A stretch of DNA of 64,000 bases from Straminergon stramineum (taxonomy: Eukaryota > Streptophyta > Bryopsida > Hypnales > Calliergonaceae): contig OY987265.1 of assembly GCA_963920665.1 (NCBI GenBank), forward strand, positions 36,275,001 to 36,339,000. Direction: 5' to 3'. The notes under the pieces were generated by a model. It ran no database searches and was not told the DNA's origin. It saw nothing but the letters and a program-made list of their open reading frames with translations. Numbering within the stretch: the stretch's first letter is position 1; each line of letters opens with the position of its first letter. Positions 48,087 through 60,179 of this stretch are shown here, in pieces. Position numbers and translations under genes: made by a program.

Positions 48087-49011
48087 CCCCTAAAGTCCCA
48101 TTGTCCCCTCATGGGACAAAATGGATTTCAGGCAAGCTCCTAGTATGGTCTCAATATTCATCCTGATTTTTTGAAACTTTTTGTGAAGATTGAAAAATTC
48201 GGAAGTTTTCCAGGAATATAATTTTTATTTCATTTAATGCCCCAAAGCAAAAGTTATGGCACAAAAAGTCTTTTTTTTAGTCAGTGGATAGAAATCCTCT
48301 CACACAAAAAAAATTTAAAATAAAAATTAATTATTTCTCATAGATTGTAATTTTATCTATGTGGGAAGCTTTGATTCATTCCATTTGGATTCGTTATGTG
48401 AAAGTTATGGACAATCTTATTTGGGGGGCAGTTAGAGCATCTTCTTGAAAAAATAACTTATAGGATTCATTTCTGAATGCAATTTTCACAATTTTTCAAA
48501 AAAAATTGTTTAACAAGGTTATGTTTGCTTGCTAAAACAATCTGACCATTGTAATTATAGTGTTCCAATCCCATCTCAAAACTATTACTAATTTAGTTTT
48601 TCTTTCAATCTTGGACCTACTTCTACTTAACAATTTTTTAAATAATGAAAATCAAATGTTTTGTTTTTTTTAAATTCCTAAACTTTCACCTCAATTCACC
48701 AATACAAATTTTTTTTAATTCAAAGTCTGTAATGCAAATTTTTTCTATAAATGGCAGTCAAAGTCATCTAAAATTATATGCCAACGTTCAAAAAAAAAAA
48801 AATTTCCAACTTTGAATATTGATATCTTCTAGTTTCCATGGTTCAAACTTCAAGAAATTTTTACTACATGATTTGAGACTAGTGTTTGAAGTATAAGATC
48901 CTATAACTAGATTATTAAAAAAACATTTTAACTATTTTCTTGGGTGAACATAGCAAAATGGGCAATTTTGAGACATATTTGACCAAAAAAATGGTCTTGG
49001 GACTTTAGGGA
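48087..49011 (+). mobile_element. TTAA-flanked DNA element, 925 bp, with empty site
   Basis: TTAA at 48083-48086 and 49012-49015. The left end is CCCCTAAAGTCCCA and the right end in reverse complement is TCCCTAAAGTCCCA: 13 of 14. Copy 2 of duplication B has TGTTTTATTGATTAC running straight into ATAAATTGGTGTG (about 56,966-56,992), an empty site whose TTAA has become TTAC. It is the best-preserved long member; 2,082, 4,340, 14,515 and 62,850 are relatives. Confidence 0.78.
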
Positions 49012-49015
49012 TTAA

Positions 49016-52000
49016 ATCAATTGGTGTAGAATGTCAAGAAGTTAGTATGGGGGCAATCTAACGAGCCTACTTTGTGCGGATGGTGGAGATAGCGATCTTT
49101 GTCCATTTGAATGGATGAAGCATTCAAATTCAATGTAGTTGCCTTGGAAGATGGCAACTAGACACCAAATATAATGCACTATAACCAATTCTGAATTAGT
49201 GGAAGATCTATTCATATTTAGTCGTTGAAAATTGCACAACTAATGTTCATATTGGTTAATATGGTACCATGGCTATGACTCTCTTCTCAAAATTTTGAAA
49301 GAATGACTTTTGAGCTTTTAGATGGGAGTCTGGAGAAGGATAGGTCTATCTCTTGAGAATTTTCCATATAAATGAATATGCCAATACAAGTAGAAGCCTT
49401 AGAAGATGGCAACTAGACACCAAGGATACTACACTATAACTAGTTCTCAATCAATGGAAGATCTGTCAATGTTCTATCATCAAATTTCACGCAACTTATG
49501 TGCTCATATTGGTAAAATCGGTGTCACAAATGTGACATTGCTCTCAAACCTATGAAAGATTTTGATTTGAGGTTTTTGATGGAAATTGGAGAAGGTTTGA
49601 ATCTCTTGAAAATTTGCCATATAAATGAATATGCAAATGAATTGATAGCATCCATTTGCCAATACAACTGCAACAAAAATGTACAGAAGTAGGTCAACAA
49701 GAACCACAATTCTCACCTCAATTGTCCACTTCTAGTAAATCCAATGTATTAGCCTCAAAAGATGGCAACCAGACACCAAATTTAAATACACTGTAACCAA
49801 TTCTAAATTGAAGGAACATTCTCTCATCAAAAATGGCAATGTAGATGAATTCTAACTTATTCATCCCAAAAACTCACCCAAAAACTGCAATTATATTGTC
49901 TCTAGATTTTGTAGGCATTTAGTTGTTTCAACCATTGAGTAAAGGAGATTATGTTGTCAAATATTCACTCAAGAATGATTTTGTATCCCTTTGGAATAAA
50001 AAAATTGTTTAAGAACCTTTGGGGATTTTATGAGAAAATAACACCTAAAATTGTTTGAATAAGCACTTTGAGTATAGTTTCTACTATTCAATTGTAAAAG
50101 TCTTTGTTGAGTCTTGTTGGGAGTCAAAAGGGGGGCTCAAGATTCTCTCAGAATGTATATTTTGGAAATCCTACTAACAACTAAGAAATTTCAAAGTTTC
50201 AAAACAAGGTATATTAAAAAATAAATATGCTTACAATAGGAAGAACATTTTGTCTATAAATGATGTATAAGAATCTCATTTGAAACCATTTGAAAATTTC
50301 AACTTTCATATGGATCCCTTGATCAAAGATATATTTTCTTGGAAGAGAAAATACTTGGATTCAATGCAACACCTTCAAATAAAGATCTTAAAACACATGT
50401 TTCATTTATTGCTCATTGTAATGAAAATGCAACATTTGATGTGACTTGGACTTCAAGTACTATATATAAAAATCTTAATATATTACTAATGTCACAAATC
50501 AATAGATGACAATGGGTTTGTCAATCTAACATGTTATAAAATATGTGCAATAGTAATCGTCACTAATTGCAATTGAGCATAGATACTATCATTATCATAA
50601 GGGTGATTGCAAAAAAGACCAGTCCTATTTTGCTTCACATTCAGAGTGACAAAGTTGTTTTGCGCTAGAACTTTTGGAAGTAGAGTCCAATGAGCTTGAA
50701 ATTTTTATTGAAGATGACTAACTTGATTGTTATCATATCCTTTATTTTTTAGAAATTTTAAAAAATAATTTTATATTCAAAAATCAATTTTTCTAATTTG
50801 TCACACTTTAGGGTTTAGGGTTTTTTAGTACTAGGGAGTATCCAAAATTAATGATCTAGAGCTGAAATTTTTGTGGTCTATTTCCATAGTAGGAGTACAT
50901 GTGCCAACCAAATACATTATTTTATGGCCTTCATATTCATGCAAATAGGGCTCCCTTGCGCGTGCACTTTTGAACATTGAAGATGGTTTTGACTTCATCT
51001 TTTTGGTGAAATCTGATCACCATCAAGTCCTCACAAATTGCCAATTTTTAGATTTTTTTGTTCACGATTTTCTATTTATTATTAATTCATATCTCATTGT
51101 ATCTATTTTTTGTGACAATTGTCTTTTTTTTCAAATATTACTATTTTAGTACTTACTAGTAGTCATAGAACTCAAAACGGTACTTTTAGTCATTGATTTT
51201 TTAGATCAACGGCTAAGATTTTTCAATTTCGTAGTACTCGTAATATTCCTAGTACTAAGCACAAAAATTGTTGTTTTGGCAAAATGCTACATAAAACGTT
51301 CGGTCTTTCTTACAACTGCCCTTAAATAGTCCTTGCAGCCCAAGTATATAGAACTATCAATGAGTCATATTTTCCTTTGACTAGACTTACTACCACCCCA
51401 ACAAATGAGTGTTTTCATATGAGACCCAGGTTTTGAAGGCAAAAGAATCATAATTTACTGCACAATTGGTTTACCCGTCCACCATGTATAGGTAACCAAC
51501 CCTTTTTTTTGGCACCATGGGGTGAGATTGCACCATTCCAAAATAAATGTCTACTTTTCGCCAAAAAAAAGTAATCTTTTTTTGCCATAATTTTTCCATT
51601 TTTATTGAAAAAATGTGGATGAATTTGCCAAATTTGGATGAAAAAGTGTATGAATGTGATTGAAAAGTATTTTTTGGTCGAAAAGATGGATGAATGTAGA
51701 AATACAATACTTCACCAAATTTTAAGTGATTGCCATCCTAGCACTTTTTCAAAAAGTAAAAAAAAAGGGCTGCAGGTAACAGAATATGTGTTCATGAGCT
51801 GTCACTATTATACAAAGTAACTTAAACTAGCAAAAATCATACTAGCAAGAGCTAGTGCTAGTACAATCAATGTGGCTCATGTACATAGAACTAAGGTTGA
51901 CCTACTCAATTCCGTTTGCATCCTAATTCTATCATCCTATATTTGGCCCCAATTTTGTCCATTGAAGCATCTAAATTTGTTTAGAAATTAGTCAAATCTA

Positions 52001-52240
52001 CTCCAGATTCTGACAATATTAGAGAATTACTGTCATTAAGGGTATCATGTCACTCCTTTATTGGTCACTTTCCAAGTGCTATTGGATACATGAAATGGTG
52101 GTTTTAGGTTGTTTCTAGGACATTTATGACTCTAGTCTATAAACAGTTTTGTCATTTCAGGGCAAACCACTTCAGAAATTCATAGAAATTGTAATTTTGA
52201 TCAAAAAATTATAATTCCACTTGGGTTTGACTCATAAAAC
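49016..52240. other. AT-rich intergenic DNA in duplication B
   Basis: No gene is supported. A passage near 51,500-51,760 (CACCATTCCAAAATAAATGT, then AAAAAGTAATCTTTTTTTG) resembles 13,510-13,720, showing a further shared repeat between the two duplicated regions. Confidence 0.45.
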
Positions 52241-52453
52241 AAGCACACACCTATGAAAAATATTTTACCTTCTTTGAAATGGCCCCAACATAGTCAGATT
52301 GCAAATCAGGGTGGTACTAGGCTTGTCTACCTTATCAATCGGAATCACATTACTTTCCCTTCAACTACACTCACTAAATTTCCATCAGTGTCAAGCTGCC
52401 CAGAATGCGCCAATTCAGGTGCCAATTCCAAAGAATGCATGCGTGTTTTCTTC

Positions 52454-53850
52454 TCAACCCCAGTACCTCGGAGTCCCGCTCTTCAAATCCTTCACAGTGG
52501 TGGCATTCACCCCGAACGACCTCTCGATCACAGCACTGGTGATATTCGGCACGAAGATCTGGTTGGACGTGAACAAGAATCCAGGGTTTTGCGACGTCAG
52601 CGTGTTGAACGTGATGGCGGTTTCGTTCCCCACGTTGAGCTGGAAGTGCTGGCTGGCTTTCGGGAAGACGGTGAAGTCGCCGACTTCGAGAACGGAGGCG
52701 AACAGCTGGTTGTCGTCGCTGATGAAGCCTGTATAGATGGAGCCTTTCAAGACGAAGAGAGTCTCCGAGGCGCGAGGGTGGGTGTGGAGGGGGATGACGC
52801 CGCCAATGTCGAAGTCTAGACGGGCGTGGGTGACGCCCATCGTGTTGAGGCCGGGCATTTGTTTCACGGAGGCCAGGTCGGCGGTGGCTCCCGTCTCGGA
52901 CACGGAGGTCGGGTACACTGAGGGGAAGCACAGCACAGAGTTAGGTCTACGAATCCGAGGATATACAACACTACTCATTTGCACTCAAGGGGAGCCCATA
53001 ACAGGAGAGAGATCCAAAAATCCCAGAGACCGAGTATATTCCGTTCTGCATCCCTGCCAGGAATTTCACAACTTGACTAAGATCGAATAGGGCCTGAAAT
53101 TCCATACTCAAGCTTCGAAATTCCATGGTTGCAGTTTGGACTATTTGGACTCCATATTTAGCTAGCTTCGAAATTCCATGGATTCAATACGGACTATTTT
53201 GGATTCCATACTGAAGCTTCGAAGTGAATTCCATTGTTGCACTACGGACTAATTGGACTCCATACTCAAGTTTCGAAATTCCATGGTTGTACTATGGACG
53301 AAGTGGATTTCTCTAGAGCGATAGCCACTGAAATTAATCATAGAAAACACTACACATCGAATCGACCTGACGCGATACCCCACAACAAACTCTCAAGACT
53401 ATATACCCCATAGACAGCATAAGTAACAACCTCACAAGAGTCACAGGTCGAACATCTCACAAGAATCCTAGAAATTTACGACGGTTAATGAGCGCAATAT
53501 ATGCAACCACCTATTTGTAGCTCCTCATTGCTCGATCAAAACTAAGAGAACGTGATTCCCATTCCCCAAGCTCCCCGGGATTGATTTCGGGATTCCATTG
53601 TCCCAATCCATTTTGACAAGAGTACGTGAATAGGAATTGGAGATAGCTTACAAGGTTTGCGGAATCCGGTGTACGTGAAGTCCTTGGCGGTGACTGTGTC
53701 TCGGGCCTTGCACGGGAACCCATTCACCAGCACCTTGGACGTCAGATCCGCCACGCAGTAGTCCTGCAGGGGGGCGGGATCTGCAGCATTCGCAAACTGC
53801 AGAGCGCCCACAAATGCGCAGGCGATCACAAGCCAGTTCATGGCGGCCAT
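52454..53850 (-). CDS. Germin-like protein (secreted cupin)
   Basis: Two exons on -: 53652-53850 and 52454-52917, GT-AG intron, T|TG junction in phase, 220 aa, the usual germin-like length. Residues 1-22 (MAAMNWLVIACAFVGALQ and on) are a signal peptide; this ATG is preferred to the one at 53,946, which would put about 32 extra residues ahead of it. Cys32 and Cys47 are the conserved N-terminal disulfide pair. Germin box 1 (GGVIPLHTHPRASE, then LFVLKG) supplies His111, His113 and Glu118; box 2 (GDFTVFPKASQHFQLNVG) supplies His157, completing the Mn-binding set. Germin-like proteins are apoplastic, oligomeric cupins, some with superoxide dismutase or oxalate oxidase activity; which applies here cannot be read from sequence. 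In box 2, Ala-Ser follows the Lys where Gly is common. The intron carries a minisatellite. Confidence 0.92.
53094..53306. repeat. Minisatellite in the germin-like intron
   Basis: About four diverged units of 50-57 bases, each with CTTCGAAATTCCATGG-type sequence followed by GGACTATTTGGACTCCATA. They begin about 53,113, 53,166, 53,216 and 53,272. Confidence 0.75.
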
Positions 53851-54009
53851 AGCTAGTAACACAGTTGCAATTGAAGCAACAATACGAATGCCAAACTGAG
53901 AAACTGTGATCGATCGAAGAGCTAGATTCAGTTCGTAGTAGTGCACAATATACGTACTCGATGTTGTGAATGATCGATTAAGGTTTGGTTAATTGTGGCT
54001 GTATAATGA

Positions 54010-54019
54010 GCTATTTATT
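54010..54019 (-). promoter_or_regulatory. Possible TATA box of the germin-like gene
   Basis: Read on the minus strand this is AATAAATAGC, about 160 bases before the chosen start codon. Position and sequence are plausible, but no transcription start is visible. Confidence 0.35.
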
Positions 54020-54324
54020 CTTCATGGAAGCTAGGTCCCGTTTCTCATCAGCTAGCATTAAACCGCGGCATCTCGGAGCTGCAGCAGGTTCCAGGACATG
54101 AAAGTGTATTGACTGCACGCGGAACTTGTACCAAATGGCGTCTCAGTTCTGGCTCCGTGCTTCACACTCCATTCTCGGTTGACATCGTCGAAAATACTGC
54201 CTTTGTTTCGTGCAAGCTGATAAGGCTGATTCTGTCAACCCCCCATTTAATTTTTTCATTGCGGGTTTTGCTGACATTTTATATATATATATTCTTCAAA
54301 CTGTGCTTGTGAAAAGTCGACAAC

Positions 54325-54433
54325 CTGCTGCTGTCTGAAAATGTAAAAAATTTCGCCGGGGACTGGCTCCCTTGGTTCGCTGTACCTTTTCCTCTATCAA
54401 TGGAAATTGTCCATGTGTTTCAAAAAAAAAAAA
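54325..54433 (+). mobile_element. Short poly-A retroposon (SINE or LINE 3' end)
   Basis: A direct repeat AAAAGTCGACAAC at 54312-54324 and 54434-54446 brackets about 100 bases ending in a run of A. That is the signature of target-primed reverse transcription. The body (for example GGACTGGCTCCCTTGG and CTCTATCAATGGAAA) could be a truncated LINE tail or a SINE; it has no coding sequence. Confidence 0.65.
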
Positions 54434-54539
54434 AAAAGTCGACAACTTCACACAGGGCGCTGCAGTGAAACAGTTTTGGGTCTATTTGAAGGAGGGTAAA
54501 CCGTGCACCTACAAGACAATTTAAAGGTTTCTTCATAAC

Positions 54540-55770
54540 TTTACTTTGGAAATTCTAAAATGAAAAAGGTCCAAACAAGCTGAAAAAAATGTACACTTAA
54601 AAATATTTGATTCTGATTTGTCAACGAGTAAAAAATGTCTCCTAATTGTAATTTTGAATTTATGTATGCAAATCAACTATAGTGAATAGTTTTAAATTTT
54701 TTACCTGGATTGTCGAAACAAGCAAATTGGTAGCTTAGCGGTCTACATCGACTTGTCTGTCGGAGTCCTGGGCTTGCAGGTTCAGTGGTGGTGCAGAGGA
54801 AGGGAGTGAGAAAGGCCAAGGTTTTGCATATTCAATCAGACTGAGTGGTTTGATGCTCCGAGAGGTGACACATGGAGTGTGAACAGGAGTATAGAACGGC
54901 TTATAAAGCAGTTGACGTTTGTCCCATTTTCATGCTCGTGGAAATTGCTGTGGTCAGCCTTGGAGGGGACGTACTTTACAGTGTTGTTGAATTTTTAACC
55001 AATCCCAGAGAGAAGAATTCTCTACTGGAGGGGAGGGGCGTGACGGTATTGTTTACTGTCGGAACCGTACTGGATCCCCATTTTTATATTTTTTTTGACA
55101 CAAATGAAATGGAAATTCATTGCAAAAAATAAAGTACAAGACCATGAGCCACAAGTGGCCTGGAGGGAATTAAAGCAAGATGCACTACAAAGACAGGGAC
55201 CGGACAGACTGACAAGACATGAAGGTCACTTCAAAAGCGCAGCACTGAGAACTGGATCCCCATTTGAGTACTGGTGACCGCCTCTCAGTGGATGAGGAAC
55301 GATGTGTTATTTTTCATAAAATATAATCCTCTACTTCATGGTACCGAGCATAACCTCAATGCTTGAATGGTTGGATCTTGGTTAACCATTTTGAATCAAA
55401 GGTCAAAAAGTGGTTCATATTGCTAAAGCAGACCTACATTATGAAAATAACATGGCTCTCCTCATCCAATGAAGGGATCTTATATGTAATTATCCAAATG
55501 GAATCAAAAGAATTTTCATGCGATTCCTATTTAATTTTAATTTTGACTCTATCTATATACATCAATTTTATTGAAAATCTTTCTAATTCAATTGTCAAAA
55601 CAAGAAGATTCGTAGTTCAACGTTTTGCATCAACTAGGTTTGTAGGTCTAGTGGTGGTTCAAAGGAAGGGAGTGAGAAAGACACAAGATTAGCAGAATTC
55701 TCAAAGAGAAGAAATCTTGATTGATTTGGAGGGGAGGGGGGTTTTGGTATTGTTTACATACAGAACCTCA
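54540..55770. repeat. Two diverged copies of a repeat, possibly SINE-containing
   Basis: 54,540-55,060 and 55,400-55,770 share, in order, AATTTTGA(A)TTTATGTATGCA-like, TTGTCAAAACAAG-like, AGTGGTGGTNCAAAGGAAGG-like and GGTATTGTTTAC sequence. In the first copy, TAGCTTAGCGG (about 54,731) fits a polymerase III A box, and GGTTCAGTGGT about 40 bases later approximates a B box. The 109-codon frame at 55,363-55,692 lies in the second copy and is not considered a gene. Confidence 0.45.
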
Positions 55771-56869
55771 AACATTGGAGAGACACAGGTTTTTCCCATA
55801 AAGTATGAAACCCATATAAATCTATGTTTTTGAGATTTTTGAAGGAACATAATTGGTCTAGATCCATCCATTTAATCATCAATGATATATGTGGTAATGT
55901 GAAAGTAAAGGTTTGTTATGAAAATAAACATTGTTGAACATTTTGTGGTTAAACTAGTTATTTCTCACAATGAGACTCGATCTACTTTCACAATACCTAA
56001 TGGCTAAAACCTCAATTAATTCCATTTGAATACAAATGAGATCTTTTCATTGGATGTTTCTAGTAAAGTCTCACTAAAAATCTCCTTAAAAGTCATTGCT
56101 TATAATCTTATGTTTAGGACTATACTTTAAAACTCAATTAAAACACCCCTTTCCCTTGTAGTGCATTGAGGCAATGTTTGGTAAGGTGAAAGTAGAGGTT
56201 TGGTATGAGATATAGCATCCCCAATATTCTTGTACCTCATCTTTTTATTTCTCATCATGAGACTCTACTTTCACTTAACGTAATCCACATTGTTTATGAA
56301 ACCTTATCTTGTTACTTTCATAGCCGCATGCTTGGTGAATCATAATCCCATCGTTCATTCTTTTTAGGAGATAGTTGTTGACATTCAAACCTTAACGGTT
56401 ATGATTTGGTTTAATTAAGAGGAAAAGATTATACCTAATTAATGACTGACTCGTCATTCGGTTGTTCACCTTGTAGGCTATCCAGTATTCTAGTACACAT
56501 TGTTTATCTATAGTTACCTATAGATCATGTGATGGATTAAGTCAATTGATTGCAAAAATGACTTGCCAATTTTGTTCTACTTTGGCAATTTTTAGCCTGG
56601 CATGGGGGGAATAATTTGAGAATTATGTCTAATATATACACTTGTAAGAAGCAGGTACCCTAGGAAAGAAAAAGTATAGAAAAGTTCTCTAAGAAGAAGA
56701 ACTAGAAAAATGAAAAATTACAAGAAAATAGATACTTCAACATTTTAATTTATAAAATATAGTAAAAATTTTACAAAGAAACTAAAAATTTTCCATTTCA
56801 AAGGACTTGATGGTGAAGAGATTTCACCAAAAGAATGATCTTGAAACCACCTTTAATTTTTAACTGTAG
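55771..56869. other. AT-rich DNA, nothing recognised
   Basis: No coding frames, terminal repeats or similarity to other parts of the window were noticed. Confidence 0.4.
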
Positions 56870-57895
56870 GTTGCCCTTCTAATTAGGTTGATCACACAAA
56901 AATGAAATTTCAAAACCTATCATATGGTTTAATATTAGAAACTCAAATTCAAGTGTCTTGTTCATTGTTTTATTGATTACATAAATTGGTGTGAAATGTC
57001 AAGAAATTAGTGTGGGGCAATCTAACGAGCCTACTTGGTGTGAATAGTGAAAAAAGTGATCTTTGTCCATTGGCATGGGTGAAGCATGCAAAATGTAGAC
57101 GAAATCTAACTAATTCATCCAAAAAAGAGCAATAATGTCTTTGGATTTTGTTCGTACTTAGTTGTTTTAACCATTCAAAAAGGGGATTATGTTGTCACGT
57201 ATCCTCCCAATAATTTTTTCTATATCTCTTTAGAACAAAAAATTTGTTTAAAAAACCTTCAAGGATATCATAAGAAAACAACACTTGAATTAAATTGTTT
57301 GAATAAGCACTTTGAGCATGTTTCCTATTATTCAATTGTAATTTTTTTTTATTGAGTCTCATTGGGAGTCAAAAAGGGGCTCAAGATTCTTATAGAATTT
57401 ACCCCCTGTTCACAAGTTTTTTGGAAATCCTATGAGCAAACTAAGAAGTTTCAGAGTTTCAAGATGAGGTATATCCAAAGTTATTATACTTATAATAGGA
57501 AGAACAAATTCTCTATAAATGATCTACAAGAATCTCATTTCAATGACTGTATGTTTTCTTATCAGCCCCATGTTTTAAAGGCAAAAGAATCATAATTTAT
57601 TGCATCATTAGTTTCACTGTCCACCATATACAGGTAAGAGGACATGTGTGTTCATGAATCCTCACTAAACTAGCGAATGGCATAACCTTGCAAAAATCTT
57701 ACTTGCAAGAGCTACCTTACCACTGTTCCAATCAGTGCAACTCGTGTGCATAGAACTATCAATGAATCACATTGGTTTCCCTTCAACTACATTTACTAAT
57801 TTTCACCACTATCACACTGCCATGAATGCACAATTTTGGGTGCCAATTTGGGTGCAATTCCAAAGAATGCATTCATGTTGTCTTCTCAACCCTGA
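56870..57895 (+). repeat. Segmental duplication B, copy 2, with germin 3' end fragment
   Basis: A short version of 47,410-52,460. The last 115 bases or so (57,780-57,895) match the 3' end and 3' UTR of the germin-like gene (GTGCCAATTTGGGTGCAATTC, TTGTCTTCTCAACCC in related forms), ending just inside the coding sequence. The match stops at CAACCC and continues as duplication A. Confidence 0.65.
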
Positions 57896-58520
57896 AAACC
57901 TAAAACCCTGAATTTTTCACTTGTGTACATTATGTCACTGGTATTGACCTCTTATGAGCTTGGGGCTGCTCTTTTTTCGACCAGGAAGGATTGGTTGAGG
58001 GTTGTTCATATGGACTTGTGGTTTTCTAAAAATATTTCCTCACTGTAGAAAATGCTTTCTTTGCTTCTCTGTGGACAGATTCACAGTAGAGAGTCCTTAG
58101 GATCCTTTATTTGCTTCTACAATAGAAGATCCTGTGGATGCTTAGATTGTGAGTATTTCATTGTTTTATTTCTCTGGTGAGTCCCACTCACGTGATTCTC
58201 AAGAGGCTTGGCAACAAAAGGTTTTGCACCTGGGAGTGATTTTTTTTTGGTTTCATGAACTCAGACCAAATGACATATTCACCATCCCCTCAAAAGATGC
58301 AAGTACGTCTTATTCCTGCAATTTCCTAATCTCCAATAGAAAAAAAAATCAAAGCTGTTGATCTTGGTTACCCCCCTCTCTAATTCAGTTGATCTCCAAT
58401 TAAAATAAATAAATGGTCTCCATTGATCACCGTTGTGAGAGACACTATCTTCGTTGTCAACACTGCGGGATATGGAATGCAATATGAAATACATATGATA
58501 TGTGGAATACACACGGAATA

Positions 58521-59063
58521 AGGTATACCAACCTATGACAAGCGGAATGGCTAGTTTGCCATGTTCACATTTTTGAAAAAAAATTTAAAAGAATTCATAT
58601 AAAGAGAAACATGAGAAATGCAGAGAGTAATTGAAGTTTTATTATTTTGACAAATTATCAATTTGTTATGATTATTTGAAATGTGCTACCCAATTGGCCC
58701 AAAACAGTTTGTAGACTACTCCAAAATCATCACACAAGGTGCCCATAATGGTTATCTATTTACCTAAAGCAGTCTCAAAATTTCCTAACATGGTCACAAT
58801 ATTTCTTAACATGGCCATGACATAAAAGAATAAAAAGGTTAGCTCTTGAAATGAATTTACACTAGAAAGGTAGAAGGTCCTAAAACAATCACTAATAACT
58901 CTATCAACATTATCCAAGGCATTGATTTCCGCCCCTAACAAACCGAATGAAGTCTGAATTCCATTTATTAGCAAAAATCTGCTATGGATTAATGTAAGAT
59001 TGAAATGGATGGTTTTCTAGGTGTCTGCATTGGGTAGTTTGCCTGTCATGGTCAATTTTACCT
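58521..59063 (+). mobile_element. TA-type MITE family, 543 bp, copy 3
   Basis: Flanked by TA, with ends AGGTATACCAACC and, in reverse complement, AGGTAAAATTGACC. It is the full-length relative of 18,093-18,630 in the same orientation. It lies in about 1 kb of extra DNA relative to duplication copy 1. Confidence 0.7.
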
Positions 59064-59550
59064 TATATATATGGAATATATAGGTATTCATATGAAATAT
59101 GGATAAGAATTATACATATGTATACAAAATACATACAATAAACAAATTTCAGATATCCCATATCCTTTGCGCTCCAAACAAATTTCAGAATAATACAAAT
59201 GTGGGGTGGTGGGTGAGTGTTACACAAGCACCTATCTCATTTTCTCAACCAATAGCCAAGTCACACGTGTAATCCTTTCTGATTTTATAGAAAAGTTTCT
59301 CCACTCTCTTTGAAGAAACAACTAGTAGTGACCTAAAGAAGAATCCAATCCAAGTTATTTTCATGATTTTTATACTCTTGTCTAGTTTTCTACACTTAGG
59401 GAATGTTTACTCCTAAGTATCTAGTTGTATTTTGCTTGTGAGGTCAACACTCATGCGAATTTAAAGATGGCTTGGCAACATAAGGCTTATGCACTTCAAA
59501 CATACAAAACTTATTTTGGTGTTTGGCTGGCCTATTGACAAATTCTATTT

Positions 59551-60179
59551 CATGGTTGCTGGCATATGAACCTAGGATCTTGAGCCCATGAGCTTAGGAG
59601 CCTAGGCTCCCATGTTATTGATTCCTATATTATAAGTACTTTCCATAGTTATAGGATATTTATAATTATAAATGTGTATGTTGTAGGTACCTATGTAATA
59701 AACACCTTCCATAGTTATAGGATGTTCATAATTATAGGTGTCTATGTTGTAGGTACCTATGTTATGAGCACCTTCCATGATTATAGGGGTGTTTATATTA
59801 TAGGTGTATATGTTGTAAGTACCTATACTATAAGTACCTTCTATGGTTATAGGATGTTTACACAATAAGTGCCTAATTATATTATAGGTGTATGGGTATT
59901 TATGCTTTAGGTACCTATGTTATAGGCACCCTCCATGGTAATAGGATATTTATATTAGAGGTACCTATGTTACAAGCACCTTACATGGTTATAGTATAGT
60001 TATATTACAGGTATCTATGTTTCAAGCACCTTACATGGTTATAGGATACTCATATTATAAATATGTATGTTATAATCACCTTTGATTATAACATTCTTCA
60101 ATAGTTGTAGAATATCTACTTACACCTAGGCTCAAGGCTCATAGGCTTGCATTTCTAGGGTCACATGCTAGCATCATTG
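59551..60179. mobile_element. Mutator-like element, 629 bp, with internal minisatellite
   Basis: ATTCTATTT at 59542-59550 and 60180-60188 is a 9-bp direct duplication. Ends are GCTGGCATATGAACCTAGG and, in reverse complement, GCTAGCATGTGACCCTAG. The interior is a tandem array of about 65-base units (GGTACCTATGTTATGAGCAC, ATAGTTATAGGATGTTTATA type). Duplication copy 1 (12,735-12,755) lacks it. Open frames across the array on both strands are artefacts of the repeat. Confidence 0.75.

Larger units (their letters stand above)
47410..52460 (+). repeat. Segmental duplication B, copy 1
   Basis: Blocks of it recur in order at 56,870-57,895: TTGCCCTTCTNATTAGGTTG at 47,425 / 56,873, CAATCTAACGAGCCTACTT at 49,058 / 57,018, GGCAAAAGAATCATAATTTA at 51,439 / 57,578, and the 3' end of the germin-like gene. 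Copy 2 is much shorter, through deletions there or insertions here. The two TTAA elements at 47,527 and 48,087 are among the extra DNA in this copy. Confidence 0.65.

Noticed and set aside
52253..53090. Long plus-strand and other-frame open frames over the germin-like exon 2
   Set aside because: They are antisense or shifted shadows of the germin-like coding sequence.
53851..53946. Longer N-terminus for the germin-like protein starting at 53,946
   Set aside because: It would place about 32 non-signal residues before a normal signal peptide; the ATG at 53,850 gives the family-typical 220 residues.
59602..59868. Open frames on both strands with repeated IGTYNI / VVGTYV text
   Set aside because: They arise from the minisatellite inside the Mutator-like element; no independent coding evidence.
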